From Clostridium sp. C105KSO13 (lineage in GTDB: Bacteria > Bacillota > Clostridia > Lachnospirales > Lachnospiraceae): DNA of 64,000 bases. The position numbers and the translations under genes were made by a program. How positions within the stretch are numbered: position 1 is the stretch's first letter; each line of letters begins with the position of its first letter. Below the pieces are notes generated by a model. The model was not told where the DNA came from and searched no databases. It was given only the letters and a program-made list of their open reading frames with translations. This document shows positions 55,409 through 64,000 of the stretch, one piece after another. The stretch lies in NCBI RefSeq assembly GCF_001517425.1, contig NZ_FBWL01000158.1, forward strand, positions 1-64,000. Reading direction: 5' to 3'.

Positions 55409-56545
55409 ATGGAGAGCAGACGGCCCTACTGGCAGATTATTGTGAGTCTTGTGTTTAGTCTGGCTGCGACAGCAGCCTTTGTGATTATTGGAATAAAAGC
55501 GCTGGGGTTTTTTATGCCCTTTGTTATTGGGTGGATTATGTCTACAATTGCCACCCCGGTAGTTAACTGGCTGGAGAAAAGACTGAAGATTGTTAAAAAG
55601 CTGGGATCTGCTCTTATTGTAGTTATAGTTCTGGTCTTGATTGTATTGGTGATTTATTTTGCAATCAGCCATATTGTCGGAGAAATAGGAGATCTGATAT
55701 CAAATTCGCCGAATTTATATGCTCAATTTAAATCAGGACTGGAACAAATCGGAGACGCGCTTTCAGGTGTGTTTTCCAGGCTGCCCCAGGGAGTGGAGAG
55801 TGGCTGGGACACTGCGGTAGATAACCTGAATGAGTATGCAGCCAAAGTGGTTGCAAACATCAGCGAACCGACAGTGGCTGCGGCCGGAAACTTTGCAAAG
55901 CGCCTTCCGTCTTATCTGATTTCATTTATTGTGACAATGATGTCGGCCTATTTGTTTACGGTGAACAGAGAAGAAGTAATTCAATGGATGAAAAAGGTTT
56001 CACCGCCTTCGATTGCAAAGAGAATGGAACTGGTAAGCGATAACCTGAAATATGCAGTCGGAGGATATTTTAAAGCGCAATTCAAAATTATGGCGATTGT
56101 GTTCGTAGTTCTTTTTGTTAGTTTTGTAGTGCTTGACGTGCATTATTCTATATTAATTGCGTTTTTAATTTCTTTTTTGGATTTTCTCCCATTTTTTGGG
56201 ACGGGTACCGCACTGATACCGTGGGCTCTTTACCAGGGACTCATGGGAGATTATAAGATGGCAGTTGCTCTTATCATTGTCTATATTCTGACGCAGCTGA
56301 TGCGCCAGCTGGTTCAGCCCAAGTTTGTGGGAGACAGCATGGGTTTGAACCCACTTGTGACACTTCTTTTACTTTATATAGGATATAAGGTGAGCAGTAT
56401 CCTTGGAATGATTCTGGCAGTGCCCATCGGCATGGTACTGATTAATATGATACGGGCAGGAGCTTTTGATTATATTTTAAACGATGTGACGCTTCTGGTG
56501 GATGGAATTCTGGGCTTAAGAGAAGAACCCGATAAAAAGAAATGA
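55409..56545 (+). CDS. ytvI: AI-2E/YtvI family membrane protein
   Basis: This 378-residue protein has about eight hydrophobic segments and the AI-2E family pattern, including a C-terminal FLDFLPFFGTGTALIPWAL and GDSMGLNPLVTLLLLYIG. The length and N-terminus fit the sporulation integral membrane protein YtvI. The family exports small molecules, sodium or AI-2 in different bacteria; the substrate here is unknown. ATG 55409 is chosen as GGGGG ends seven bases upstream; an ATG at 55403, overlapping the engB stop, is too close. Confidence 0.8.
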   Translation: MESRRPYWQIIVSLVFSLAATAAFVIIGIKALGFFMPFVIGWIMSTIATPVVNWLEKRLKIVKKLGSALIVVIVLVLIVLVIYFAISHIVGEIGDLISNSPNLYAQFKSGLEQIGDALSGVFSRLPQGVESGWDTAVDNLNEYAAKVVANISEPTVAAAGNFAKRLPSYLISFIVTMMSAYLFTVNREEVIQWMKKVSPPSIAKRMELVSDNLKYAVGGYFKAQFKIMAIVFVVLFVSFVVLDVHYSILIAFLISFLDFLPFFGTGTALIPWALYQGLMGDYKMAVALIIVYILTQLMRQLVQPKFVGDSMGLNPLVTLLLLYIGYKVSSILGMILAVPIGMVLINMIRAGAFDYILNDVTLLVDGILGLREEPDKKK

Positions 56546-56570
56546 GGAGTCTGAACTGCCAGACTCCTCA
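56543..56570. terminator. Bidirectional terminator between ytvI and uvrA
   Basis: TGAGGAGTCTG (56543-56553) and CAGACTCCTCA (56560-56570) form a perfect 11-base stem that starts on the ytvI stop codon. A T-rich run follows on the minus strand, so it mainly serves uvrA. Confidence 0.75.
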
Positions 56571-56575
56571 CACTA

Positions 56576-59425
56576 TTATTTGCTTTTGCTGAGAGTTTCA
56601 GCGATGTATTTTCCGGTATAAGATTTGGGGTTATGTGCCACTTTCTCGGGGGTACCGGTGGCTACAATAGTTCCGCCTTTGTCCCCGCCTTCGGGACCTA
56701 TGTCAATTATATAATCCGCAGTCTTTATGACGTCCAGATTGTGTTCAATAACAATAACAGTGTTTCCGTCACCAGAAAGCCGGCGCAGAATCTCCGTCAG
56801 TTTATGGACATCGGCAAAATGAAGCCCTGTCGTCGGTTCGTCCAGAATATAAACAGTCTTTCCTGTGCTGCGTCGGCTTAGTTCGGAGGCCAGCTTTATC
56901 CGCTGTGCCTCACCTCCGGACAACTCTGTGGAGGGTTGGCCGAGACGGATATAAGAAAGACCCACATCGTTAAGTGTCTCCATCTTCCTGCGGATACTGG
57001 GAACATGTTCAAAAAAGCTCAGAGCTTCACCCACAGTCATATTTAGAATATCATAAATATTTTTCCCTTTATATTTAACTTCAAGTGTTTCCCTGTTATA
57101 GCGTTTTCCGCCACACACTTCACATGGGACATAGACATCCGGCAGGAAGTGCATCTCAATCTTTAAAATTCCATCGCCGTTGCAGGCTTCACAGCGTCCG
57201 CCCTTTACATTGAAGCTGAATCTTCCCTTTTTATAGCCTCTGGACTTTGCATCCGGCGTTGCGGCAAACAAATCCCGGATTAAGTCAAATACTCCAGTGT
57301 ATGTTGCGGGATTGGACCGTGGCGTGCGCCCGATGGGAGACTGGTCAATATTGATGACCTTGTCAATCTGATCCATTCCTTCAATTCTCTTGTGCTTTCC
57401 GGGGATTGTCCTTGCCCGGTTTAACTCTTTTGCCAGTTTTTTATATAATATTTCGTTTACCAGAGAACTCTTTCCGGAACCGGATACCCCGGTTACGCAG
57501 GTCATGATCCCCAGAGGAATATCCACATCTATATTTTTTAGGTTGTTTTCGCTCGCTCCGATCACTTTGAGAAAACCAGTTGGCTTCTCTCTTTTTTCGG
57601 GAACCGGAATTTGGATTTTGCCGCTCAAATATGCGCCGGTAATTGAGTTTTTATTCTTCATAATCTCCTGGGCTGTGCCTATGGCGACAACCTCACCGCC
57701 GAATTCGCCGGCTCCCGGGCCAATATCGACCACACAGTCCGCTGCCAGCATGGTGTCCTCGTCGTGTTCCACAACAATCAATGAGTTTCCCAGATCACGG
57801 AGATGCTTTAAGGTACCAAGCAGCTTATCGTTATCCCTTTGATGAAGACCAATACTTGGCTCATCCAGAATATATGCTACGCCCACCAGACCGGAACCAA
57901 TCTGTGTGGCAAGACGGATTCGCTGTGCTTCACCCCCTGATAAGGATGCGGCTGCCCTTGCCAGAGTCAGGTATTCCAGCCCTACGTCCATCAGAAACTG
58001 AATGCGTGCGGTAATCTCTTTGAGAATCTGTCCTCCGATCATCATTTGTGTCTGAGTCAGTTGAAGTTCCTTCAAAAACTTCTGGAATTTGTCAATGGAC
58101 AAAGTGGTGACTTCAGAAATATTCTTGTCTCCTACGGTGACGGCCAGAGCACCCTTCTTCAGCCTCTGCCCGCCGCACTCGGGGCAGGGGGTAATATTCA
58201 TAAAACTTTCATACTCTGTCTTCATGGTATCCGAGCCGGTTTCTCGATAACGACGTTCTACGTTTTTGATTAGACCTTCAAAAGCAACATCATAGACGCC
58301 CTCGCCACGCTGCCCTTTATAATAAACTTTGACGGATTTGCCGTTGGTGCCATAGAGAATAACATCATGTATCTGTCTGGGATAGTCTTCAAATGGAGTA
58401 TCCAGATCGAAGTGGTACTCTTGGCATAAAGCGTCGAGGATTGCTCTGGTGAAGCTGGATTTGTCCGTACAGGACTGCCAGCCCGTGACTGCGATTGCCC
58501 CCCGGTTAATGCTAAGTGACGGATCCGGGATCATGAGATCTTCAGAAAACTCCATCTTATACCCAAGACCAAAGCAGACCGGGCATGCCCCAAAGGGATT
58601 ATTGAAAGAGAAACTTCTAGGTTCGACCTCGTCAATACTGATGCCGCAGTCCGGGCATGAAAAAGTCTGACTGAAATTCATGGGCTCACCATCGATAATG
58701 TCTACAATAAGAAGTCCTTCGGCTAAAGAAAGCACACTTTCCACTGAATCGGTGAGCCTCTTTTCAATGCCGGGCTTCACAACCAGACGATCTACAATAA
58801 TCTCAATATTGTGTTTCATATTTTTATTCAGGACAATTTCCTCAGAAAGCTCATACAGGCTGCCGTCAATCCTTACCCGAACATATCCGCTTCTTTTGGC
58901 CCTTTCCAGCAGTTTAACGTGGGTTCCCTTTCGCCCCCTGACGACAGGGGCCAGAAGCTGGATTTTTGTGCGTTCCGGCAATTGCATAATCTGGTCTACC
59001 ATCTGGTCCACTGTCTGCTTTGTGATTTCCTTTCCGCAGTTCGGGCAGTGTGGAATTCCTACACGGGCGTAAAGCAGACGAAGGTAGTCATAAATTTCCG
59101 TCACGGTCCCCACGGTGGAACGGGGATTGTGATTCGTAGACTTCTGGTCGATGGAAATTGCAGGAGAGAGCCCTTCTATACTTTCTACGTTGGGTTTTTC
59201 CATCTGACCCAGGAATTGTCTTGCGTAGGAGGACAAAGATTCCATATATCTTCTCTGTCCCTCTGCATAAATCGTGTCAAATGCAAGAGAAGACTTTCCG
59301 GAGCCGCTGAGTCCCGTAAGTACAACAAGCTCATTTCTCGGAATGTCTACATCAATATTTTTTAAATTATTTTCATTTGCGCCTCGTATCCTAATATATT
59401 CTCTGGCGTTCATTTTTTTCCCCAT
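56576..59425 (-). CDS. uvrA: Excinuclease ABC subunit A
   Basis: UvrA finds DNA damage as a dimer and loads UvrB. Two ABC modules are seen ([20 protein letters not shown] shortened here to its first part GLSGSGKSS, and GVSGSGKSS), each with [12 protein letters not shown] or [12 protein letters not shown] signatures, together with zinc-finger cysteine pairs (CPDCG, CPVC; CEAC, CEVC). The 949-residue length is standard. RBS AGGAG lies upstream of the ATG, 16 bases after uvrB. Confidence 0.97.
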   Translation of the reverse strand: MGKKMNAREYIRIRGANENNLKNIDVDIPRNELVVLTGLSGSGKSSLAFDTIYAEGQRRYMESLSSYARQFLGQMEKPNVESIEGLSPAISIDQKSTNHNPRSTVGTVTEIYDYLRLLYARVGIPHCPNCGKEITKQTVDQMVDQIMQLPERTKIQLLAPVVRGRKGTHVKLLERAKRSGYVRVRIDGSLYELSEEIVLNKNMKHNIEIIVDRLVVKPGIEKRLTDSVESVLSLAEGLLIVDIIDGEPMNFSQTFSCPDCGISIDEVEPRSFSFNNPFGACPVCFGLGYKMEFSEDLMIPDPSLSINRGAIAVTGWQSCTDKSSFTRAILDALCQEYHFDLDTPFEDYPRQIHDVILYGTNGKSVKVYYKGQRGEGVYDVAFEGLIKNVERRYRETGSDTMKTEYESFMNITPCPECGGQRLKKGALAVTVGDKNISEVTTLSIDKFQKFLKELQLTQTQMMIGGQILKEITARIQFLMDVGLEYLTLARAAASLSGGEAQRIRLATQIGSGLVGVAYILDEPSIGLHQRDNDKLLGTLKHLRDLGNSLIVVEHDEDTMLAADCVVDIGPGAGEFGGEVVAIGTAQEIMKNKNSITGAYLSGKIQIPVPEKREKPTGFLKVIGASENNLKNIDVDIPLGIMTCVTGVSGSGKSSLVNEILYKKLAKELNRARTIPGKHKRIEGMDQIDKVINIDQSPIGRTPRSNPATYTGVFDLIRDLFAATPDAKSRGYKKGRFSFNVKGGRCEACNGDGILKIEMHFLPDVYVPCEVCGGKRYNRETLEVKYKGKNIYDILNMTVGEALSFFEHVPSIRRKMETLNDVGLSYIRLGQPSTELSGGEAQRIKLASELSRRSTGKTVYILDEPTTGLHFADVHKLTEILRRLSGDGNTVIVIEHNLDVIKTADYIIDIGPEGGDKGGTIVATGTPEKVAHNPKSYTGKYIAETLSKSK

Positions 59426-59441
59426 CTTATCTCCTTGCTTT

Positions 59442-61436
59442 TTACTTATCTATTTCATTCAGAGTTTTCTTTAACTCTATCAGTTTGTCTCTAAGCTCCG
59501 CAGCAGCTTCAAAATTCAGTTCTGCAGCAGCTTTTTTCATTTGCTTTGACAAATCTGCGATTAATTTTTCCAGTTCTTTTTTGCTCATGGATTCCGGATC
59601 TTTTTCTATTCTCATCTCTTCGGCGGCAACCTTTTTAGAGATACTGATTAAATCCCGGACTGCTTTGTGTATGGTCTGAGGTGTAATATTGTTCTCTTCA
59701 TTGTACTTCATCTGAATCTCGCGCCGTCTTTTTGTTTCATCCAGGGCGATCTGCATGGAGTCTGTGACAGTATCGGCATACATAATGACATGCCCTTCGG
59801 AATTCCTCGCTGCACGCCCTATAGTTTGAATCAGAGAGGTAGATGAGCGGAGGAAGCCTTCTTTATCCGCATCCAGGATAGCAACCAGAGTGATCTCAGG
59901 AATATCCAGTCCCTCACGCAGAAGGTTAATGCCTACAAGGACATCGAATACGTCCAGCCGCATGTCACGGATGATTTCACTGCGCTCAAGTGTGTCCACA
60001 TCGGAGTGCAGATATTTTACACGTATACCAACTTCACGCATATAGTCGGTGAGGTCCTCTGCCATCCGTTTGGTAAGAGTGGTGACAAGGACTTTGTTTT
60101 TCTTTGAAACTTCTTTATTTATCTCGCCCACAAGATCATCGATCTGGCCCTCCACCGGGCGGACTTCTACGTGAGGATCCAAAAGGCCCGTGGGACGAAT
60201 CACCTGTTCGGCCCGGAGCAGTTCATGTTCATCTTCATAGGATCCGGGTGTGGCAGAGACGAACAGAACCTGATTAATCTTACTTTCAAATTCTTCAAAA
60301 TTTAAGGGACGGTTATCTTTTGCCGAGGGCAGACGGAATCCATAGTCCACAAGGGTGGATTTCCGCGACTGGTCACCGGCATACATGCCGCCAATCTGTG
60401 GTACAGTCTTGTGGGACTCATCGATCATAATCACGAAATCGTCCGGAAAATAATCAATTAATGTGTAGGGAGGCTGTCCCGGTGCCAGTCCTGCCATATG
60501 ACGGGAGTAGTTCTCAATTCCGGAACAGAATCCAGTTTCTTTGAGCATTTCAATATCAAAATTCGTGCGTTCTGCAATTCGCTGTGCCTCCAGCAGCTTG
60601 TCCTGGCGTTTAAATTCATTTACGCGCTCTTCCAGTTCCGCTTCGATAGCCTTAACGGCCCTGGATATATTTTCCTTGTCTACAACATAGTGAGAAGCCG
60701 GAAATATAGCGATATGCTTCAATTCATCTTTTATCTCTCCGGTGAGAATGTCGATTTCCGCAATCCGGTCCACTTCATCGCCGAACCACTCAATCCGAAT
60801 CGCTGTGTCGGCAGAATTGGCGGGGATTATCTCCAGCACATCGCCACGCACCCGGAAGGTACCTCTGTGGAAATCCATTTCATTCCTGTCGTACTGGATC
60901 TCAATAAGCTTTGCCATTACTTCATCTCTGTCTCGAGTCATGCCCGGTCGCAGAGAAACGACCATGTTCTGGTAATCCACTGGGCTGCCTAGTCCATAGA
61001 TACAGGAGACACTGGCAACGATAATTGTATCCCTGCGTTCCGCCAGAGCCATGGTGGCAGACAGGCGCAGCTTATCGATTTCGTCATTGATAGCGGAATC
61101 TTTGGCAATATACGTATCAGATGAAGGCACATAAGCCTCAGGCTGATAGTAGTCATAGTAAGATACAAAATACTCCACCGCATTCTCGGGAAAGAACTCC
61201 TTGAACTCCCCGTAGAGCTGAGCGGCAAGTGTCTTGTTGTGTGCAATTATCAGGGTCGGCTTCTGAATCTGCTGGATTATATTCGCCATAGTGAATGTCT
61301 TGCCGGATCCCGTAACCCCCAGCAAAGTCTGAAATTGATTGCCCTCTTTAAAACCCCGGACCAGTTCCTTAATTGCCTGGGGCTGGTCCCCGGTGGGGCT
61401 GTAGGGGGATTGTAATTTAAACTTTTGTTCGCTCAT
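59442..61436 (-). CDS. uvrB: Excinuclease ABC subunit B
   Basis: UvrB is the damage-verification helicase. Walker A is GVTGSGKTF (near 38-46), the beta-hairpin [12 protein letters not shown] is intact, the helicase motifs DESHKT and QTIGRAARN are present, and a C-terminal UVR motif ([18 protein letters not shown]) binds UvrC. ATG 61436 is used because AGGTG lies just before it; the GTG at 61442 is part of that site. Length 664. It is co-transcribed with uvrA. Confidence 0.97.
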   Translation of the reverse strand: MSEQKFKLQSPYSPTGDQPQAIKELVRGFKEGNQFQTLLGVTGSGKTFTMANIIQQIQKPTLIIAHNKTLAAQLYGEFKEFFPENAVEYFVSYYDYYQPEAYVPSSDTYIAKDSAINDEIDKLRLSATMALAERRDTIIVASVSCIYGLGSPVDYQNMVVSLRPGMTRDRDEVMAKLIEIQYDRNEMDFHRGTFRVRGDVLEIIPANSADTAIRIEWFGDEVDRIAEIDILTGEIKDELKHIAIFPASHYVVDKENISRAVKAIEAELEERVNEFKRQDKLLEAQRIAERTNFDIEMLKETGFCSGIENYSRHMAGLAPGQPPYTLIDYFPDDFVIMIDESHKTVPQIGGMYAGDQSRKSTLVDYGFRLPSAKDNRPLNFEEFESKINQVLFVSATPGSYEDEHELLRAEQVIRPTGLLDPHVEVRPVEGQIDDLVGEINKEVSKKNKVLVTTLTKRMAEDLTDYMREVGIRVKYLHSDVDTLERSEIIRDMRLDVFDVLVGINLLREGLDIPEITLVAILDADKEGFLRSSTSLIQTIGRAARNSEGHVIMYADTVTDSMQIALDETKRRREIQMKYNEENNITPQTIHKAVRDLISISKKVAAEEMRIEKDPESMSKKELEKLIADLSKQMKKAAAELNFEAAAELRDKLIELKKTLNEIDK

Positions 61437-61483
61437 AGTCACCTCATATGATTTAGCAATAGTCTTACATTGTGCTAAAATTG

Positions 61484-61492
61484 ATTATAGCA
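61484..61492 (-). promoter_or_regulatory. Extended -10 promoter of uvrBA
   Basis: On the minus strand TGCTATAAT is found with TATAAT at 61484-61489. The -35 region is poor, which fits an extended -10 promoter. Confidence 0.5.
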
Positions 61493-61522
61493 GAATATGT
61501 TCAAAAAGTATAGAGATGAATC

Positions 61523-61536
61523 GAATGTTTGTTCTG
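61523..61536. promoter_or_regulatory. Candidate LexA (SOS) box upstream of uvrB
   Basis: CGAATGTTTGTTCT matches the Gram-positive LexA/DinR pattern CGAAC-N4-GTTCG at 8 of 10 defined positions. It lies about 45-60 bases upstream of the predicted transcription start, further than usual. uvrBA is an SOS operon in B. subtilis. Confidence 0.4.
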
Positions 61537-61641
61537 TATATTCCTGCTTTCTGTATTATTATCTTCATGAGTATAAAAAGATACCTGCAGACACCATACT
61601 AACAGTATATCATAAAGAAAAAGTAAAATTTTAAAAAAGGG

Positions 61642-61670
61642 TTTCCATTTCAGGGAAATTTTATTATACT
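61642..61670 (+). promoter_or_regulatory. Promoter of mreB
   Basis: TTTCCA (61642-61647) and TATACT (61665-61670) are 17 bases apart. The leader is about 140 nt. Confidence 0.5.
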
Positions 61671-61816
61671 AGTGTTGCAGCTTGGGGAGAGCTGTGATAG
61701 AAAAGAAGATGAAGTGGAAAAATATTTACAAAGGAATTATGCCTTGTCAATGAGACGGCAGTGAGATACAAAGAAAATTAAGAAATGCAATAAGGGTTCT
61801 GGAAGGGAGAGTTAAA

Positions 61817-62806
61817 ATGCCTATAGATATTGGAATAGATTTAGGAACAGCCAGTGTGCTTGTATATGTAAAGGGAAAGGGAGTTGTACTTAAGGAACCA
61901 TCTGTGGTGGCTTTTGACCGGGATACGAATGTGATTAAAGCAATCGGGGAAGAAGCCCGCCTTATGCTGGGCAGAACCCCGGGTAATATTGTGGCAGTCC
62001 GCCCACTGCGCCAGGGTGTTATATCCGACTATACGGTGACTGAGAAGATGATTAAATATTTTGTCCAGAAGTCCCTGGGAAAGAGAACATTTAAGAAACC
62101 ACGGATCAGCATCTGTGTGCCCAGCGGTGTCACAGAGGTGGAGAAGAAAGCGGTGGAAGAGGCCACTTTCGCCGCCGGAGCAAGAGAAGTGCACCTTATA
62201 GAGGAACCGGTGGCAGCAGCTATCGGGGCAGGGATTGATATTTCCAAACCCTGCGGAAATATGATTGTGGATATCGGAGGCGGTACGGCAGATATTGCGG
62301 TCATTTCTCTGGGTGGTACTGTGGTCAATACATCCATCAAGATAGCCGGCGATGATTTCGATGAGGCAATCGTCCGCTACATGCGAAAGAAGCACAACCT
62401 TTTAATAGGAGAGCGGACTGCAGAAGATATCAAGATTAAGATAGGCACAACATATCCCCTTGCAGAAGAAGAAAGTCTGGAAGTAAGAGGGCGTAATCTT
62501 GTGACAGGACTTCCAAAGACTGTCAAAGTGACATCTTCAGAGACAGAAGAAGCCCTTCGCGAGTCTACCGGCCAGATTGTGGAGGCGGTCATCAATATCC
62601 TGGAGCAGACTCCCCCGGAATTATCGGCGGATATCCTGGACAGGGGAATCGTCCTGACGGGAGGCGGCGCTATGCTGCGAGGTATGGAAGAGATGATAGA
62701 AGAAAGGACGGGAATCCATACAATGACGGCCGAAGATCCTATGAAAGTCGTTGCAATCGGGACAGGCCAGTTCGTGGAATTTATGAGCGGGAGAAGTGAC
62801 ATTTAA
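61817..62806 (+). CDS. mreB: MreB/Mbl family cell-shape actin homolog
   Basis: This bacterial actin guides lateral wall synthesis. The phosphate-1 loop DIGIDLGTASVLVYV (the usual TAN is TAS), phosphate-2 MIVDIGGGTADIAVIS and the adenosine motif GIVLTGGGAMLRGMEE are present. Length 329 is normal. It is not next to mreC/mreD, as is usual for Mbl-type paralogs. RBS AAGGGAGAG precedes the ATG; recD2 follows after 13 bases. Confidence 0.93.
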   Translation: MPIDIGIDLGTASVLVYVKGKGVVLKEPSVVAFDRDTNVIKAIGEEARLMLGRTPGNIVAVRPLRQGVISDYTVTEKMIKYFVQKSLGKRTFKKPRISICVPSGVTEVEKKAVEEATFAAGAREVHLIEEPVAAAIGAGIDISKPCGNMIVDIGGGTADIAVISLGGTVVNTSIKIAGDDFDEAIVRYMRKKHNLLIGERTAEDIKIKIGTTYPLAEEESLEVRGRNLVTGLPKTVKVTSSETEEALRESTGQIVEAVINILEQTPPELSADILDRGIVLTGGGAMLRGMEEMIEERTGIHTMTAEDPMKVVAIGTGQFVEFMSGRSDI

Positions 62807-62819
62807 CCAGGAGGCAATC

Positions 62820-64000
62820 GTGGAAGTAGTTACCGGATATGTGGAACACATTGTGTTCCGCAATGAAGAAAATGGATATACAGTATTTAATCTGGAGAAT
62901 AAAGAAGGGGAACTGACATGTGTCGGTAACTTTAATTTTATAAATGAGGGAGAGATGCTTGAGCTTCACGGTGATTTTGTCAATCATAATATTTACGGAA
63001 ATCAGCTTCGGGTCAGCTCCCATGAGCTGAAGGAACCGGAGGATTTAATCTCCATTGAACGTTATCTGGGTTCAGGTGCGGTAAAAGGTGTGGGAGCTGC
63101 CCTGGCGGACCGGATTGTGAGAAAATTTAAAAAGGACACGTTTAGGATCATAGAAGAGGAGCCGGAGAGACTTGCCGAAGTAAAAGGAATCAGCGAACGA
63201 AAAGCCAGGGAAATTGCAGAGCAGGTGGAAGAAAAAAGGGACATGCGCCAGGCAATGATCTATCTGCAGAAGTATGGAATTTCCACTACCCTCGCGGTTA
63301 AGATTTATAAATATTACGGTGCAAAATTATATCAGGTTCTGGAAGAAAACCCGTATCAGCTGGCTGACAATATAGAGGGTGTGGGCTTTAAGACAGCGGA
63401 CGAAATTGCCGCTAAAGCAGGAATTCATATGGACTCGGATTTTAGAATTCAAAGCGGTATTTTTTACACCCTTCAGCAGTCTGTGGGAGAGGGGCATATT
63501 TATCTTCCCAGGCCGGTTCTGACGGCAAGAGCAGGACGTCTTCTCGGCGTGGAAATTCAGGATATAGAAAAATATGTGATGGACCTTTGTATTGAGAAAA
63601 AGACGGTTCAAAAAGAAGTGGGAGGGGAAATCAGAGTTTACCCTTCTCATTATTATTATATGGAGCTGAACACGGCGAGAATGCTCCACGATCTGAATAT
63701 TGACTGCAGCATGCCGGAGGATATGATGGAAAAACGCCTGCATCAGGTGGAAAAAAAGGAGCAGATCGGATTGGATCTGATGCAGCACAAGGCTGTGATT
63801 GCATCTATTAAGCACGGATTTCTTGTTCTGACAGGCGGTCCCGGGACAGGAAAGACCACCACAATTAACACCATGATACAGTTTTTCGAGAACGAAGGTA
63901 TGAGTATTCTTCTGGCTGCACCCACAGGGCGGGCGGCTAAGAGGATGACAGAGACGACAGGGTATGAGGCCCAAACGATTCACCGCCTTTTAGAGGTAAG
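62820..64000 (+). CDS. recD2: RecD2-type ATP-dependent DNA helicase, 5' part
   Basis: The frame opens with GTG at 62820, five bases after AGGAGG, and runs off the window end. The N-terminal OB-like region (VTGYVEHIVFRNEENGYTVF) and tandem helix-hairpin-helix motifs (LGSGAVKGVGAALADRI, VKGISERKAREIA, IEGVGFKTADEIA) identify RecD2, the RecBC-independent family member. Walker A GGPGTGKTTT (about residues 340-350) and the start of motif Ia (APTGRAAKRM) are seen. About 393 codons of an expected 740 or so are inside the window. Confidence 0.93.
   Translation, partial: MEVVTGYVEHIVFRNEENGYTVFNLENKEGELTCVGNFNFINEGEMLELHGDFVNHNIYGNQLRVSSHELKEPEDLISIERYLGSGAVKGVGAALADRIVRKFKKDTFRIIEEEPERLAEVKGISERKAREIAEQVEEKRDMRQAMIYLQKYGISTTLAVKIYKYYGAKLYQVLEENPYQLADNIEGVGFKTADEIAAKAGIHMDSDFRIQSGIFYTLQQSVGEGHIYLPRPVLTARAGRLLGVEIQDIEKYVMDLCIEKKTVQKEVGGEIRVYPSHYYYMELNTARMLHDLNIDCSMPEDMMEKRLHQVEKKEQIGLDLMQHKAVIASIKHGFLVLTGGPGTGKTTTINTMIQFFENEGMSILLAAPTGRAAKRMTETTGYEAQTIHRLLEV

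Larger units (their letters stand above)
61437..61816. other. 380-base divergent region between uvrB and mreB
   Basis: It contains the uvrB promoter, a LexA-box-like sequence and the mreB promoter with a leader of about 140 nt. A short stem CAGCT/AGCTG (around 61679-61696) lies in that leader. No gene or known RNA was recognised. Confidence 0.5.

Overview
The window reads as chromosomal DNA of a low-to-mid GC Gram-positive anaerobe, most likely a gut-type Lachnospiraceae (Clostridia). Pointers are a class III fructose-bisphosphatase, a CTP synthase next to a DUF1846 gene, the block tig-clpP-clpX-lon-engB, ferredoxin-linked indolepyruvate oxidoreductase, a [FeFe]-hydrogenase-like protein, the sporulation-type proteins YtaF and YtvI, and strong AGGAGG ribosome-binding sites almost everywhere. 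The genus assignment is inference. No rRNA, tRNA, CRISPR array, prophage or complete insertion sequence was seen.

Layout. 1-1250: a KimA-type permease gene broken by unrelated DNA at the left edge, divergent from a [FeFe]-hydrogenase-like gene through two overlapping promoters. 1247-3804: hydrogenase-like protein, DNA alkylation repair protein, DedA membrane protein. 3805-6065: a dispersed repeat, then a compact three-gene cassette (DUF5685 protein, J-domain protein with a cysteine-rich tail, small membrane protein). 6092-10021: a four-gene operon with a TudS-like desulfidase and a complete ECF transporter. 10022-14629: histidine kinase remnant, DMT exporter, tRNA-dihydrouridine synthase, YtaF, M23 peptidase and PAP2 phosphatase. 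14761-17922 (minus): pyrG and a DUF1846 gene. 18100-23954: ftsH, uvrC (apparently leaderless), hprK, glucokinase. 24107-30115: class A PBP, IMPACT-family protein, hibernation factor, BipA. 30382-34874: tandem OB-fold protein, dapA, dapB, fbp. 34953-41342: small acidic lipoprotein, iorA-iorB-paaK, a eukaryotic-type hisA, a GntP permease. 41437-47705: secA, prfB (with its programmed frameshift), hom, lysC. 47767-48846 (minus): XRE regulator and CYTH protein, with a perfect 21-bp inverted repeat between them. 49223-56545: tig-clpP-clpX-lon-engB-ytvI. 56576-61436 (minus): uvrB-uvrA. 61817-64000: mreB and the 5' part of recD2.

How the genes work together. All three nucleotide-excision repair subunits lie here (uvrC apart from uvrBA). 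dapA, dapB, hom and lysC are branches of the aspartate pathway, and dapA-dapB also supply diaminopimelate for the wall built by the PBP, PAP2 and MreB proteins. hprK, glucokinase and fbp are central carbon control points. ftsH, lon, clpXP and trigger factor make a protein quality-control set. iorAB with paaK interconvert aromatic 2-oxo acids, aryl-acetyl-CoA and aryl acetates with ferredoxin.

The least explained parts are the DUF5685/J-domain cassette (4035-6065), the TudS-like desulfidase plus ECF importer (6276-10021), the divergent hydrogenase-like protein (1247-2479), and a set of dispersed palindromic repeats (3811-3921, 17944-17971, 48195-48300).
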